A DNA stretch of 64,000 bases from Halorubellus salinus (GCF_020567525.1 NZ_JAJCVI010000002.1:124001-188000); one strand, 5' to 3'; shown: positions 17,437-26,430, numbered from the stretch's first letter. Program-made: numbers and translations. The notes: generated by a model from the letters alone, not told the origin.

Positions 17437-18663
17437 ATGACACGCGAAGTCTGGCTGAAGGCCGACGACGAGGTCGGCGACTGGGACGCGCGACGGCGTC
17501 GCATCACCGCCGGCCTGGAAGCCGGCGTCGACTGGGTGGTCGTCGACGAAGCGGACGTGGAGCGCGTCCGCGAGCTCGGCGAGGTGAACGTCGCGGCGTT
17601 CAGCGCGGCCGGGGACAGCACGCTCGTGGACGACGCCGAGGACAACGGCGTCGACCGCATCGAGGACGCGGAGAGCGACGACGACGAGGAGGGCGAGGAC
17701 GCCGTCGACGTCGAGGCCGCGGACGCGTACCTCGTCGGGAAGGGCGGGGAAGGCGACGGGACGGTGTCGCTCCCGCCGGACCTCTCCGGGTCCGCGGACC
17801 TGTCGACGGTGCGTCGCGGCGCGGCCGACGGCTCGTACGTCGAGATCCGCGGGAAGGAGTACGAGGCGTTCGCGGAGGCCGCCGCCGACGCCGGCGACTA
17901 CACCGTCGTCGTCGGCGAGGACTGGACGATCATCCCCCTGGAGAACCTCATCGCGCGCATCGGCGACGAGACCACGCTCGTCGCGGGCGTGACGACCGCC
18001 GAGGAGGCGCGGACGGCGTTCGAAACGCTCGAACTCGGCGCGGACGCGGTCCTCCTGGATTCTGACGACCCGGACGTCATCCGCGAGACCGTCGAGGAGC
18101 GCGACGCGACGGAACGCGAGCACCTCGACCTGTCGTGGGCGGAGGTGACGAGCATCGAGCAGACCGGGAGCGCGGACCGCGTCTGCGTCGACACCGCGTC
18201 GCTGATGGACGACGACGAGGGGATGCTCGTCGGGTCGATGAGTCGCGGCCTCGTGTTCGTGCACGCCGAGACCGCGGAGTCGCCGTACGTCGCCTCCCGG
18301 CCGTTCCGCGTGAACGCCGGCGCGGTCCACGCGTACGTTCGCACGCCCGACGGCGGCACGAAGTACCTGAGCGAACTCGGGTCGGGCGACGAGGTCCAGC
18401 TCGTCGACGCCGACGGCGGCACGCGCGAAGCCGTCGTCGGCCGCGCGAAGATCGAACGCCGCCCGATGTTCCGCGTGGAGCTCGAACGGGACGGCGACCG
18501 CTTCGAGACGCTCCTCCAGAACGCCGAGACGATCAAGGTCCACACCCGCGAGGGTCGGACCGCGGTCACGGACCTGGAACCCGGCGACGAACTGCTCGTG
18601 TACTACGAGGACACCGCGCGACACTTCGGCGAGGCGGTCGACGAACGCATCATCGAGAAGTAA
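17437..18663 (+). CDS. aroB': 3-dehydroquinate synthase II
   Basis: A 408-residue archaeal enzyme of the MJ1249 family. It makes 3-dehydroquinate from 2-amino-3,7-dideoxy-D-threo-hept-6-ulosonate, replacing bacterial AroB. Recognisable blocks are the start MTREVWLKAD, GEDWTIIPLENLIA, VCVDTASLMDDDEGMLVGSMSRGLVFVHAE and RPFRVNAGAVHAYV. It has an acidic insertion near residues 65-90 relative to methanogen homologues, normal for haloarchaea. A GTTCAAG element lies about 30 nt upstream. The aldolase AroA' that feeds it is not in the window. AroD follows 0.6 kb downstream on the other strand and AroE lies at 61.9 kb. Confidence 0.95.
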   Translation: MTREVWLKADDEVGDWDARRRRITAGLEAGVDWVVVDEADVERVRELGEVNVAAFSAAGDSTLVDDAEDNGVDRIEDAESDDDEEGEDAVDVEAADAYLVGKGGEGDGTVSLPPDLSGSADLSTVRRGAADGSYVEIRGKEYEAFAEAAADAGDYTVVVGEDWTIIPLENLIARIGDETTLVAGVTTAEEARTAFETLELGADAVLLDSDDPDVIRETVEERDATEREHLDLSWAEVTSIEQTGSADRVCVDTASLMDDDEGMLVGSMSRGLVFVHAETAESPYVASRPFRVNAGAVHAYVRTPDGGTKYLSELGSGDEVQLVDADGGTREAVVGRAKIERRPMFRVELERDGDRFETLLQNAETIKVHTREGRTAVTDLEPGDELLVYYEDTARHFGEAVDERIIEK

Positions 18664-18706
18664 CCGGACGTCCGCGGGCTCGCCGCCAGTCCGGTCGGGA
18701 ACCGAC

Positions 18707-19114
18707 TCAGTTGTCGGCGGGTTCCTCGAACTCGTACGTGCACCACTGACAGAAGCCGTGCGTGGGCTCGACCTCGCGCCCGCAACGCGGGCACGTCGGC
18801 CCTTCGGTGGTCTGGGTGGGGCGCTGGAGCGTCTGGACGTACGCGTCCATCATCGCACCGAACTGGACGACGGTGATGGCGATGGTTCCCCAGTCGGACA
18901 TGTTCTGGCTGACCGCTTGAGCGTGCGCGAAGAGGCCGTCGAGCGGGACGTCGGCGGTGAGCGCGGACTCCGGGACGAACACGGCGACCGTGGTGATGAA
19001 GAGGCCGAGGAAGAAGAGGGCGCGCACCCACCGACGGATGAGGGCCTGGCCGAGCCCCGGCAGGAGCAGCGAGCAGATGCCGACGACGACGGCGCGCACC
19101 CGAGTACCGAGCAT
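18707..19114 (-). CDS. Small membrane protein with C-terminal zinc ribbon
   Basis: A 135-residue protein. Two or three hydrophobic segments come first (residues about 5-50, including the LLLPGLGQAL turn typical of a haloarchaeal zinc-ribbon membrane family). A linker follows, then a C-terminal treble-clef ribbon CPRCG-x9-CQWC (CxxC pairs near residues 110 and 124). Function unknown; such ribbons usually bind a protein partner or nucleic acid. I chose the ATG at 19114, which has a GGTAAAGTC element about 28 nt upstream. An exact 6-bp hairpin (CCGGCG-N6-CGCCGG) lies between that element and the start. Confidence 0.75.
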   Translation of the reverse strand: MLGTRVRAVVVGICSLLLPGLGQALIRRWVRALFFLGLFITTVAVFVPESALTADVPLDGLFAHAQAVSQNMSDWGTIAITVVQFGAMMDAYVQTLQRPTQTTEGPTCPRCGREVEPTHGFCQWCTYEFEEPADN

Positions 19115-19277
19115 GCGCCGGCGTTTTCTCGCCGGGGACTTTACCGTTCGGTTTCGCGGAGCCGACGGATTCGGGGTGCTCGAAGCGGCCGGAACCGGCG
19201 ACGGCGCCGCATCACACTCGGCTTCCGCCGCGAGACGGCGCTCGCATCGACCTTTCGAGAACCGACCCCGGAAGCCG

Positions 19278-20030
19278 TCATTCGAGCGATTCGACGAGGT
19301 CCGCGAGCGTCGCGAGGTCGTACTGGCCGGGCGCCGTCGCGTCGGCCGCGTCGACCGGCGCGTACCCGATCTTCGACCCGTAGACGGGAGCCACCGCACG
19401 AGTGTGCCGGCCGACCTCGCCCATCGCCATCGTCGCCACCGGCTCGTCGCGCGCCGCGAACTCCTGCGTGACCGCGAGCACGTCGAGCGCGTCCTCGCGG
19501 GACGCCGCGGTGACCGCGAGCTTCGCGACGTCACCGTACTCGAGTCCAGCCTGGAGCGACTCCCGCATCGCGTCCCGCGACGGCGTCCCCTCGAAGTCGT
19601 GCGTCGACGCGACCACCGCGACGTCGTTCGCTGCCGTCTCGCCGAGGACGACGTCGACGCCCGGCGCGTCCGCCGCCAGGCTCGCCAGTTCCACGTCGAC
19701 CGCCTCGACCGCGTCGACGCTCGCCGCCGCGGCGAGCGACTCCAGGCGATTCCGGTCCTCGCTCGCCGTGACCGCATCCTGCTCGCTCGGCGGCACCGCC
19801 GGGCCCGCCTCCCCGCCCTCCCACGCGGCTCGGTTCGTCGCGATGACGGGGAGGTCACCGTCGTACTCGGCGAGCGCGGTCACCGACGGCGACACCGCAC
19901 CCGCCTCCGCCGCCGCATCCACCGCGTCCATCCGATACTCGACCGCGTCCGCGTGCTCCCGCGCCACCGCCGTCTCCGCGTCCGCGAGGTCGTCTGTCGC
20001 GGCCGCCAGCACGAACGACTCGAAGTCCAT
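19278..20030 (-). CDS. aroD: 3-dehydroquinate dehydratase, type I
   Basis: A 250-residue class I enzyme that dehydrates 3-dehydroquinate to 3-dehydroshikimate through a Schiff base. Visible catalytic residues: Glu31 and Arg33 in EYRMD, His144 in STHDFEGTP, and the imine-forming Lys170 in DVAKLAV. Substrate-phase motifs GRHTRAV and GSKIGYAPV are near the C-terminus. The ATG at 20030 gives the family start MDFESFVLAA, and a CGTTTTTCC element is 27 nt upstream. It is the next step after dehydroquinate synthase II, encoded about 0.6 kb away in convergent orientation. Confidence 0.95.
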   Translation of the reverse strand: MDFESFVLAAATDDLADAETAVAREHADAVEYRMDAVDAAAEAGAVSPSVTALAEYDGDLPVIATNRAAWEGGEAGPAVPPSEQDAVTASEDRNRLESLAAAASVDAVEAVDVELASLAADAPGVDVVLGETAANDVAVVASTHDFEGTPSRDAMRESLQAGLEYGDVAKLAVTAASREDALDVLAVTQEFAARDEPVATMAMGEVGRHTRAVAPVYGSKIGYAPVDAADATAPGQYDLATLADLVESLE

Positions 20031-20165
20031 GCCTCGCCTTCGCCGCCACCGCGGAAAAACGTGCGCGAAGCGACAGCGCTTGACTGCGCTCGCACGAACC
20101 GCACCCGCCATCACGCCGCGAGGGTCCGGAACCGTTACGGCGACCGTCGGCGTCCTCGGGACGTG

Positions 20166-20696
20166 ATGCAGTTCCGCCCCGGGACCGCCGTCGACCACGA
20201 CGCGGTGGACGCGCTCCACCGCGCCGCGTTCCCGACCGACGACGAGGCGCGACTCGTCGACGCACTCCGCGAGAGCGACGCCTTCGTCCCCGCGCTCTCC
20301 ATCGTCGCGGTCGAGGACGACGCGTCCGCCGAGGACGCCACGACCGACCGCGTCCTCGGGCACGTCCTCCTCACCGAGGTCGACGTCGCCGGGACCGACG
20401 ACGCACTCGCGCTCGCACCCGTCGCCGTCCACCCAGCACGCCAGAACGAAGGTATCGGCACCGCGCTCGTCGAGCACGCACTCGACCGCTGCCGGGACCT
20501 CGACTACGCGGTCGTCGTCCTCCACGGCGACCTCGCGTACTACTCGCGCTTCGGGTTCGAACCCGCCACACGGTGGGGACTCCAGAACGCCTTCGACCTG
20601 CCCGACGACGACTTCCAGGCACTCGCACTCCTCGACGACGTCGACGACGACGTCTCGGGAGCCGTCAGCTACCCGACGGCGTTCGACGCGCTTTGA
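20166..20696 (+). CDS. GNAT-family N-acetyltransferase
   Basis: A 176-residue single-domain acetyltransferase of the YhbS-like branch. Motif A is LAPVAVHPARQNEGIGTALV, with QNEGIG as the acetyl-CoA pyrophosphate loop, followed by the beta-strand and turn VVLHGDLAYYSRFGFEPAT. The acceptor cannot be predicted. A GTG at 20163 is possible, but the ATG at 20166 is the simplest start and has CCGTTACGG about 30 nt upstream. It is divergent from aroD and convergent with tfb. Confidence 0.85.
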   Translation: MQFRPGTAVDHDAVDALHRAAFPTDDEARLVDALRESDAFVPALSIVAVEDDASAEDATTDRVLGHVLLTEVDVAGTDDALALAPVAVHPARQNEGIGTALVEHALDRCRDLDYAVVVLHGDLAYYSRFGFEPATRWGLQNAFDLPDDDFQALALLDDVDDDVSGAVSYPTAFDAL

Positions 20697-20786
20697 GAAC
20701 GAACCGGGCGTCCTCGCAGTCGGTCAGGGACCGACCGACGATCCGGAGACGACGGTCTGGAAGCGGCTGTTCGTCCAGCTCCCGGT

Positions 20787-21749
20787 TCAGGCGAGTCCGA
20801 GCGTGTCCTCGGCTTCCAGCAGTTCGTGGTAGCGGTTGCGGATGGTGACCTCGCTGATGTCCGCGACCTCGCTGACCGCGGCCTGCGTCGTCTTCTCGTT
20901 CGTGAGGAGGCTCGCGGCGTAGACGGCGGCGGCGGCGAGGCCGACCGGGGACTTCCCGGAGTGGACGCCCTTCTCCTTCGCGGTCTTCAGGAGCGAGCGC
21001 GCGCGGTGCTCGGCCTCGTCGCTGAGTTCGAGACCGCTCGCGAACCGCGGCACGTAGCTCTCGGGGTCCGCGGGCTTGACCTGCAGGCCGAGTTCGCGGA
21101 CGACGTACCGGTACGTGCGAGCGACCTCGTTCTTCTCGACGCGGGAGACCTCGCTGATCTCGTCGAGACTGCGCGGGACGCCAGCCTGGCGCGCGGCAGC
21201 GTACACCGAGGACGTCGCGACGCCCTCGATGGAGCGACCGGGCAGGAGGTCCTCGTCGAGCGCACGACGGTAGATGACGGAGGCGGTCTCGCGGACGTTG
21301 TCCGGGAGGCCGAGCGCCGACGCCATCCGGTCGATCTCGCCGAGCGCCTGCTTGAGGTTCCGTTCCTTCGAGTCGCGGGTGCGGAAGCGCTCGTTCCACT
21401 TGCGGAGGCGCTGCATCTTCTCGCGCTGCCGGGAGTCCAGCGAGTTGCCGTAGGCGTCCTTGTCGCGCCAGTCGATGTTCGTCGACAGGCCCTTGTCGTG
21501 CATCGTGTTCGTCGTCGGGGCGCCGACGCGGGACTTCTCGTTCTTCTCCTGGGCGTCGAACGCACGCCACTCGGGGCCGCGGTCGACCTCGTCGGTGTCG
21601 ACGACGAGCCCGCACATGTTGCAGACGGTCTCCTGGCCGTCCTGGATGACGTCACCGTTGCATTCCGGGCAGGTTACCTCGTCGCCCTCTTGTTTCTCGT
21701 CCTCGGTGCTCGCGACTCGCGTTCGGGTTCGTGTTCGTGCGTCGGTCAT
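20787..21749 (-). CDS. tfb: Transcription initiation factor IIB
   Basis: A 320-residue archaeal TFB that recruits RNA polymerase to the TBP-promoter complex. The N-terminal zinc ribbon is CPEC-x14-CNMC (residues about 26-46). The B-finger/linker follows (DRGPEWRAFD), then two cyclin repeats with VATSSVYAAARQAGVPRSLDEISE and LAAAAVYAASLLTNEKTTQAAVSEVADISEVT. Haloarchaea carry several TFB paralogues; which one this is cannot be told. The coding start at 21749 is followed by the Arg/Thr-rich N-terminus common in haloarchaea. The best TATA-like element is about 180 nt upstream, so the mRNA may have a long leader. Confidence 0.96.
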   Translation of the reverse strand: MTDARTRTRTRVASTEDEKQEGDEVTCPECNGDVIQDGQETVCNMCGLVVDTDEVDRGPEWRAFDAQEKNEKSRVGAPTTNTMHDKGLSTNIDWRDKDAYGNSLDSRQREKMQRLRKWNERFRTRDSKERNLKQALGEIDRMASALGLPDNVRETASVIYRRALDEDLLPGRSIEGVATSSVYAAARQAGVPRSLDEISEVSRVEKNEVARTYRYVVRELGLQVKPADPESYVPRFASGLELSDEAEHRARSLLKTAKEKGVHSGKSPVGLAAAAVYAASLLTNEKTTQAAVSEVADISEVTIRNRYHELLEAEDTLGLA

Positions 21750-22065
21750 GGTTGGTGCGAAGGCGGGGGCTACCGGGGGTGGGAGCGGCCGAAGGTGAAA
21801 ACCCGGGCGCCCGCAGTTCCGTAACACCTTGATGCCACACGCCAACACAAAAGGGTTTCGGAATTTTGTTCCAGAACCGGAGTAATCACGAGCGAGACCG
21901 GTGTGTGTGAACGAGCAACAAAACACCTAAATACTACCACGTGGTCGCCAGCCCGTCCATACACGTCACCACCCTGACGGAGCACGCCACTCGGACGCCA
22001 CCGTCGACGCCGACACGATACCGCGTGAGTAACGCCTATACCCACGGCGCCCCCTTTCCTCGCGT
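21750..22065. promoter_or_regulatory. Divergent tfb / ITPase intergenic region with long leader
   Basis: This 316-bp gap holds no gene. On the minus strand GTATTTAGGTG (about 21922-21932) is the strongest TATA-like site for tfb and would give a leader of about 150 nt. Weaker sites (CCCTTTTGTG, GGGTTTTCACC) lie nearer the gene. An interrupted inverted repeat, TTCGGAA-TTTTG-TTCCAGAA, lies at about 21857-21876. On the plus strand CCTATAC (about 22034-22040) is well placed for the ITPase gene. Confidence 0.5.
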
Positions 22066-22581
22066 ATGTTCGTCGGCGTCGGCTCCACGAATCCCGTGAA
22101 GCGCTCCGCGACAGAATCCGCCATCGGCGGGATGCCCGGCCTCAGCGTCGACGCCGTCGACGTCGACAGCGGCGTCCCCGAGCAACCCCGCGGCCACGCC
22201 CAGACCCTCGACGGCGCCGTCACGCGAGCGCGCCGCGCCTACGACCACGGCGGGTTCGACCTCGGCGTCGGCATCGAAGGCGGCGTCGCAAGCTTCGACG
22301 GCACCGACGGCACCTACCTCGTGATGTGGGCCGCCGTCACCGACGGCGACCGCGTCGAGACCGCGAGCGGGCCCGCACTCAGACTCCCCGACGACGTCGC
22401 CGCGCGCGTCGACGCCGGCGAGGAACTCGGCCCCGTCATGGACGACGTCTACGGCCGCGAGAGCGTCGCCACCCAGGAAGGCGCCGCCGGCGTCCTCACC
22501 GGGAACGCCGTCACGCGAACGACGGCGCTCGAGACCGCCGTCGCCGGCGCACTCGGCCCGTTCGTCACCGACGCGTACTGA
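22066..22581 (+). CDS. Inosine/xanthosine triphosphatase (DUF84 family)
   Basis: A 171-residue DUF84/YjjX-type enzyme that hydrolyses non-canonical ITP and XTP, keeping deaminated purines out of nucleic acids. Visible blocks are the nucleotide-binding start VGVGSTNPVKRSAT, GVPEQPRGHAQTLDGAVTRAR, the acidic site DLGVGIEGGV and the C-terminal GAAGVLTGNAVTRT. Length is normal. A CCTATAC element is 28 nt upstream. Confidence 0.92.
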   Translation: MFVGVGSTNPVKRSATESAIGGMPGLSVDAVDVDSGVPEQPRGHAQTLDGAVTRARRAYDHGGFDLGVGIEGGVASFDGTDGTYLVMWAAVTDGDRVETASGPALRLPDDVAARVDAGEELGPVMDDVYGRESVATQEGAAGVLTGNAVTRTTALETAVAGALGPFVTDAY

Positions 22582-22599
22582 CGACTGCGCAGGTCCCGA

Positions 22600-24450
22600 C
22601 TACTGGTTCACCGTCTCCGACTCCGTCGTCTCCGGCGACTCCGCGCTCTCCGCGACCGCCTCCGTCAGCGACACGTTCAGCACGAGCATCGACGCGAGCC
22701 CACCCACGACCGTGACCGCGTTCTTCACGAAGTGGTCGACGACCGCCACCGCGAGCGCGACCTCGCCCGTTATCGGCGCGGGCGTCAACCCGACGACGAG
22801 GAGCGTGAACGCGCCCTCGTAGAGGCCGACGCCACCCGGCGTGAGCGGGAGGACCTTCGCGAGGTTCCCGACGCTCACCGCGAAGAACGCCACGCCCAGC
22901 AGCGTCGGGAGCGCGAGCACGTCGAACGCGCCGAACGCACGCATCACGACGACCGCAGTCACGACGTCGAGCGACCAGATGACGACCGAACTCGCCGCGA
23001 TGCTGGCGAACGCCCGCTCGTCTTTCGCGACCCGCTGGATGTCCCCGACGAACTGCTCGAGGACGCCCGCGACCATCGACACGTACGAGTCCGACGACAC
23101 CCGCGAGAGCGCTGCCTCGATGCGGTTCCCGTCGCTGCGTGCGGACGCGAAGATGGCGAGGACGCTCCCGATGGCGAGCACGCCGACGGCCCCGGCGAGG
23201 TACACCGCCGTCCGTCCCGCCTGGCCCGCGTCCCCGGCGCCCGTCCCACCGTCGCCGGCGACGACGGAGAGCAGTTCGGTGGCGTTCCCGGTCGCCACGA
23301 GGGCGACGAGGACGCTCCCGGCGAGCATCGTGATGGTGAGGAGGTCGAACACGCGCTCCACGGCGAGCGACGCGAACCCGGAGGGATACGGCACCTTCCG
23401 ACGCGCCTTCACGACGTACGCGCGGACCGCGTCACCGGCGCGAGCGGGGAACACGAGGTTCCCGGTCTGACTGATGAATATCGCGCCCGTCAAGAACCCG
23501 ACGTCGCTATCGTACCCAATCTGCGCGAGGATGTCGCGGTACCGGCTCCCTCGTAGCGGCCACGAGAGGAGGTACACGACCGCGGAGGCGGCGACGAGCG
23601 TCGCGTTCGCGTTCGCCATCTTCGCGACGACCTCCGACGGGTCGAGGTACAGCGGCATCAGGAGGATGGCGACGAGCGTCAGGAGCGTGCCGGCGACGAT
23701 ACCAACGCGCCGGTTCACGCGCGGCGACACCGAGAGCTCCCACCACGTCCGCAGTATCTGGCTGCCCATCCCGAAGACGTCCCTGACGAGGTCGACCTTC
23801 GTGTCGCCCTTGGGCTCCCAGTCCACCGCGAACTCCTTGACGCGCATCCCTCGTCGCTGCGCTTTCACGAGCAGTTCCGTGTCCCAGAACCAGTGCTGGT
23901 CCTGGACCGCCGGCATGAGCGTCGCGAGGGCGTCCCGGTCGAACGCCTTGAACCCGCACTGGTGGTCGCGGAGGTCCGAGCGCAGGAACAGTCGCGTGAG
24001 TCCGTTGAAGACGCGACTCGGGACGCCGCGTTTCGCCGGTCGGTCGGCCTCTTGCCCGCTGATCCACCGGGAGCCGGTGGCGACGTCGTAGCCCTCCGTC
24101 CGGATGGACTCGACGAGTTCCTCGAGGTGACGCATGTCCGTGGCGAGGTCGGTGTCGAAGTACACGAGCGTCTCGCCGTCCGCCGCCTCGAACGCGCGTT
24201 CCAGTGCGCCACCGCGCCCGAGGCGTTCGTCGGCGTGGAAGTGCCGGACGCGGTCGTCCGCGGCGGCCAGTTCGTCGGCGATCTCGGGCGTGGCGTCGTC
24301 GCAGCCGTCCTCGGCGACGATGACCTCGTACGCGTCGGCGGGGAGGAACTCGGCGAGCGTCGCGAGCGTCGTCTCGACCGTCTGTCGGATGGTCGCCGCC
24401 TCGTTGTAGGCGGGGAGGACGACGCTCACCTCGACCGGCTCGCTACTCAT
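22600..24450 (-). CDS. aglD: AglD-like dolichyl-phosphate hexosyltransferase with flippase-like domain
   Basis: A 616-residue fusion of an N-terminal GT2 glycosyltransferase and a C-terminal polytopic LPG-synthase-type (PF03706) membrane domain. The GT2 part has VSVVLPAYNEAATI, VAEDGCDDAT, the metal-binding YFDTDLATD and DHQCGFKAFDRDAL. The membrane part begins near residue 245 and includes QTGNLVFPARAGDAVRAYV and LTPGGVGLYEGAF. Haloferax AglD has this layout and charges dolichyl phosphate with mannose, the last sugar of the S-layer N-glycan. No other agl gene lies near. A CTTCTTACC element is about 30 nt before the ATG at 24450. The exact sugar is not predictable. Confidence 0.85.
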   Translation of the reverse strand: MSSEPVEVSVVLPAYNEAATIRQTVETTLATLAEFLPADAYEVIVAEDGCDDATPEIADELAAADDRVRHFHADERLGRGGALERAFEAADGETLVYFDTDLATDMRHLEELVESIRTEGYDVATGSRWISGQEADRPAKRGVPSRVFNGLTRLFLRSDLRDHQCGFKAFDRDALATLMPAVQDQHWFWDTELLVKAQRRGMRVKEFAVDWEPKGDTKVDLVRDVFGMGSQILRTWWELSVSPRVNRRVGIVAGTLLTLVAILLMPLYLDPSEVVAKMANANATLVAASAVVYLLSWPLRGSRYRDILAQIGYDSDVGFLTGAIFISQTGNLVFPARAGDAVRAYVVKARRKVPYPSGFASLAVERVFDLLTITMLAGSVLVALVATGNATELLSVVAGDGGTGAGDAGQAGRTAVYLAGAVGVLAIGSVLAIFASARSDGNRIEAALSRVSSDSYVSMVAGVLEQFVGDIQRVAKDERAFASIAASSVVIWSLDVVTAVVVMRAFGAFDVLALPTLLGVAFFAVSVGNLAKVLPLTPGGVGLYEGAFTLLVVGLTPAPITGEVALAVAVVDHFVKNAVTVVGGLASMLVLNVSLTEAVAESAESPETTESETVNQ

Positions 24451-24550
24451 TGGGTTCGTATCGGCAAGCCGCCGGTAAGAAGTTTCTGAACGACTCCCGG
24501 CGCCGACAGGAACCCTCGTCACGGTTCCCGGTCGTGTGGGTACGGTCGCG

Positions 24551-24649
24551 TTAACCGGTCGTACCAACCGGGGGCGAGCAGGTGCCTGCGCACGGCCAAC
24601 GCGAGTCCGTAACCGCAAGCAAGCGGCGGATTAACCACCCGTACCAAAC
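24551..24649 (+). repeat. Direct repeat of a 19-20-bp box 80 bp apart
   Basis: TTAACC-N4-GTACCAA-(A)CC occurs at 24551-24569 and 24631-24649, starts exactly 80 bp apart. The second copy abuts the CCCTAAGG promoter element of the gene at 24682. Candidate operator pair. Confidence 0.55.
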
Positions 24650-24681
24650 CCCCTAAGGTCGAACGGGCCATCGATGGAGGT

Positions 24682-24921
24682 ATGAGCACGAGTGCCGCGG
24701 CGACGACCGACCTCTCGGACAAGCAATGCCGGATCCTCGAGTACCTCCGCGAGAAGGCGGAGATGAAGACGTACTTCAAGTCCCGCCTCATCGGGCAGGA
24801 CCTCGACATGACCGCGAAGGAGGTGGGGACGAACATGACCGCCATCGCCGGCGGTGACTTCGACGTGGACGTCGAGAAGTGGGGGTACTCCTCGTCGACG
24901 ACCTGGAAGGTGACCGTCTGA
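24682..24921 (+). CDS. Conserved haloarchaeal small protein (79 aa)
   Basis: A 79-residue cytoplasmic protein of unknown function that I recognise as a widespread haloarchaeal family (assigned, I believe, to DUF7123). Residues 10-50 (DKQCRILEYLREKAEMKTYF, then KSRLIGQDLDMTAKEVGTNM) read like a winged helix-turn-helix, and the end KWGYSSSTTWKVTV resembles a wing. It may be a small DNA-binding protein. A CCCTAAGG element is 29 nt upstream; GGAGGT immediately touches the ATG, too close to serve as a normal ribosome site. Two copies of a 19-20-bp direct repeat lie in the upstream region. Confidence 0.85.
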   Translation: MSTSAAATTDLSDKQCRILEYLREKAEMKTYFKSRLIGQDLDMTAKEVGTNMTAIAGGDFDVDVEKWGYSSSTTWKVTV

Positions 24922-25146
24922 GGCGGTCGCTTCGGTTCGGGTCGACGACCTCGACCCCTGTCGTCATCGACCTGTCATCCGCTGTGACCTCGTCGGGCCG
25001 TGACACCCCGAGGGGGTCGTCCGGGCCGCTCGCGCCCGCTTGCGGCTCGTTTCCGCCCCTTCGCCGGGGGTTTCTGGATTCTTCGCACGCTTGCAGCCCC
25101 GTTCGAGCGCACCAGATAGTGCCAAACGTTGCCACGTACCGAACAG

Positions 25147-25153
25147 TTTATGA
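25147..25153 (+). promoter_or_regulatory. TATA-like element that decides the start at 25180
   Basis: TTTATGA in an unusually A/T-rich patch, about 30 nt before the ATG at 25180. It falls on the earlier in-frame ATGs at 25150 and 25153, which argues against those as starts. Confidence 0.55.
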
Positions 25154-25179
25154 TGAACGTTGATTATAGATTACTCGTT

Positions 25180-25629
25180 ATGACCGCGACCCTTCGGGTG
25201 TACCACAGAGCGTACACGCCCATCTCCAAGCCACTCGACGAGATCGTCGCCGCGGCACGCACGCTCGAGACGACCGGGAAAGTCGACGCCTGCACGTTCA
25301 CCGAATGGCCGACCACCGTCGCCCTCGACAGCGACTGCGAACCAGCCACCCTCTACGAGATCGTCACCGACTGGGCCGAGACCGAGCGCGTCGACCCCAC
25401 CACGCCGTTCCGCATCCACACCCGAACCAACCCGATCACGGACACCGACCAATCCATCCTCCACACGCCCGTCGTCTACCTCACGCTCGAACACGACGGC
25501 GAACTCGTCGCGACCGCCCCCTGCACGCTCCCCGACGGCACCCACATCACCGCCCGAGACTTCCTCGACGCCATCCAGGACGGCGACGACCCACTCGACG
25601 GCCGCAGCGTCGACGCCATCCCCGCCTGA
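25180..25629 (+). CDS. Haloarchaeal protein of unknown function with N-terminal HTH-like segment
   Basis: A 149-residue protein. The start MTATLRVYHRAYTPISKPLDEIVAAARTLETTGKVDACTFTEWP resembles a haloarchaeal family annotated only as HTH-domain protein. The rest (a second alpha-beta unit with TPVVYLTLEHDGELVATAPC) is not recognisable. I start at 25180 because the family begins there and the TTTATGA element is 30 nt upstream; in-frame ATGs at 25150 and 25153 would lie within that element. No partner gene is evident. Confidence 0.7.
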   Translation: MTATLRVYHRAYTPISKPLDEIVAAARTLETTGKVDACTFTEWPTTVALDSDCEPATLYEIVTDWAETERVDPTTPFRIHTRTNPITDTDQSILHTPVVYLTLEHDGELVATAPCTLPDGTHITARDFLDAIQDGDDPLDGRSVDAIPA

Positions 25630-25728
25630 AACGCACCGCTCGAACTACCGGCCTCGTCACCGCTCGAACCAGACCCCGGCCGTCGCTCACCACCGAGCAG
25701 CGACACCGACCAGCCGCGAGAACGCGCC

Positions 25729-26349
25729 TCAGCCGTCGAAGGTCACCAGGTCCGCCGCCTCACGCGCCAACTGGACCGCGCGCTCGTCGAAACTGTCAGC
25801 GTACCCGACGACGAGCATCAGCACCGTCTCCGGCGCCGCAACCGCGTACCCGTCCTCGCGCGACAACAACCCAGCCGCCTCCAGCTCGCCCGCGTACTTG
25901 CTGACCGTCGGCCGCGACACCCCGAGTTCGGTCGCCAGGTCCGACGCCGACGCCGACGGGTCCGCGAGCAACGTCACGAGCATCCCGCGGGGCGTCTCCC
26001 GACGCAGATACCCGAGCACCGTCATCTCGAACTCCGAGAACTGCCCGCCGGGATACAGGCGCTTGTAATCGCCGTCCCGGTACACCGTCACTCGCCCCTC
26101 GTCGACGAGCTGGCGGACGTGATGCTGGGTCTCGCCCGTCCCCAACTGGAGGTCGTCCCGGACCTTCGAGAAGTGCGCGCCCGGCGTCGTCGACAGGTAG
26201 CCCGTGATGGCGTCGCGCACGTCGCTCTCCGACGCATCGGCCGCGGAATCCGCGTCGGAGAACTTCGCGAGTGGACTCGCCGCGCCGAGCGCAGCGAACC
26301 GCTTGAGGGTCGCGCGCTTGTGCTCGTCGACGCCATCCTGATCGGTCAT
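25729..26349 (-). CDS. Double winged-helix transcriptional regulator
   Basis: A 206-residue cytoplasmic protein with two tandem winged helix-turn-helix units. The first (residues about 42-95) contains HFSKVRDDLQLGTGETQHHVRQLVDEGRV; the second (about 110-165) contains ASDLATELGVSRPTVSKYAGELEAAGLLSRE. The C-terminal 40 residues are helical and may mediate dimerisation. No ligand domain is seen, so the signal is unknown. It lies just downstream of the stomatin gene on the same strand (81 bp between), but a GGTTTTATTC element about 33 nt before the ATG suggests its own promoter. Confidence 0.85.
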   Translation of the reverse strand: MTDQDGVDEHKRATLKRFAALGAASPLAKFSDADSAADASESDVRDAITGYLSTTPGAHFSKVRDDLQLGTGETQHHVRQLVDEGRVTVYRDGDYKRLYPGGQFSEFEMTVLGYLRRETPRGMLVTLLADPSASASDLATELGVSRPTVSKYAGELEAAGLLSREDGYAVAAPETVLMLVVGYADSFDERAVQLAREAADLVTFDG

Positions 26350-26430
26350 CTATCGGATGCACGTATCACGCCGAAGAATAAAACCGCTTCGCCTGGAGGA
26401 GCGGTCGGTTCGGTCGCGTCGAACCGTCGG

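Noticed and set aside
24519-24845. Minus-strand frame of 108 codons over the 79-residue gene
   Set aside because: Antisense to a conserved haloarchaeal small protein with a good promoter.
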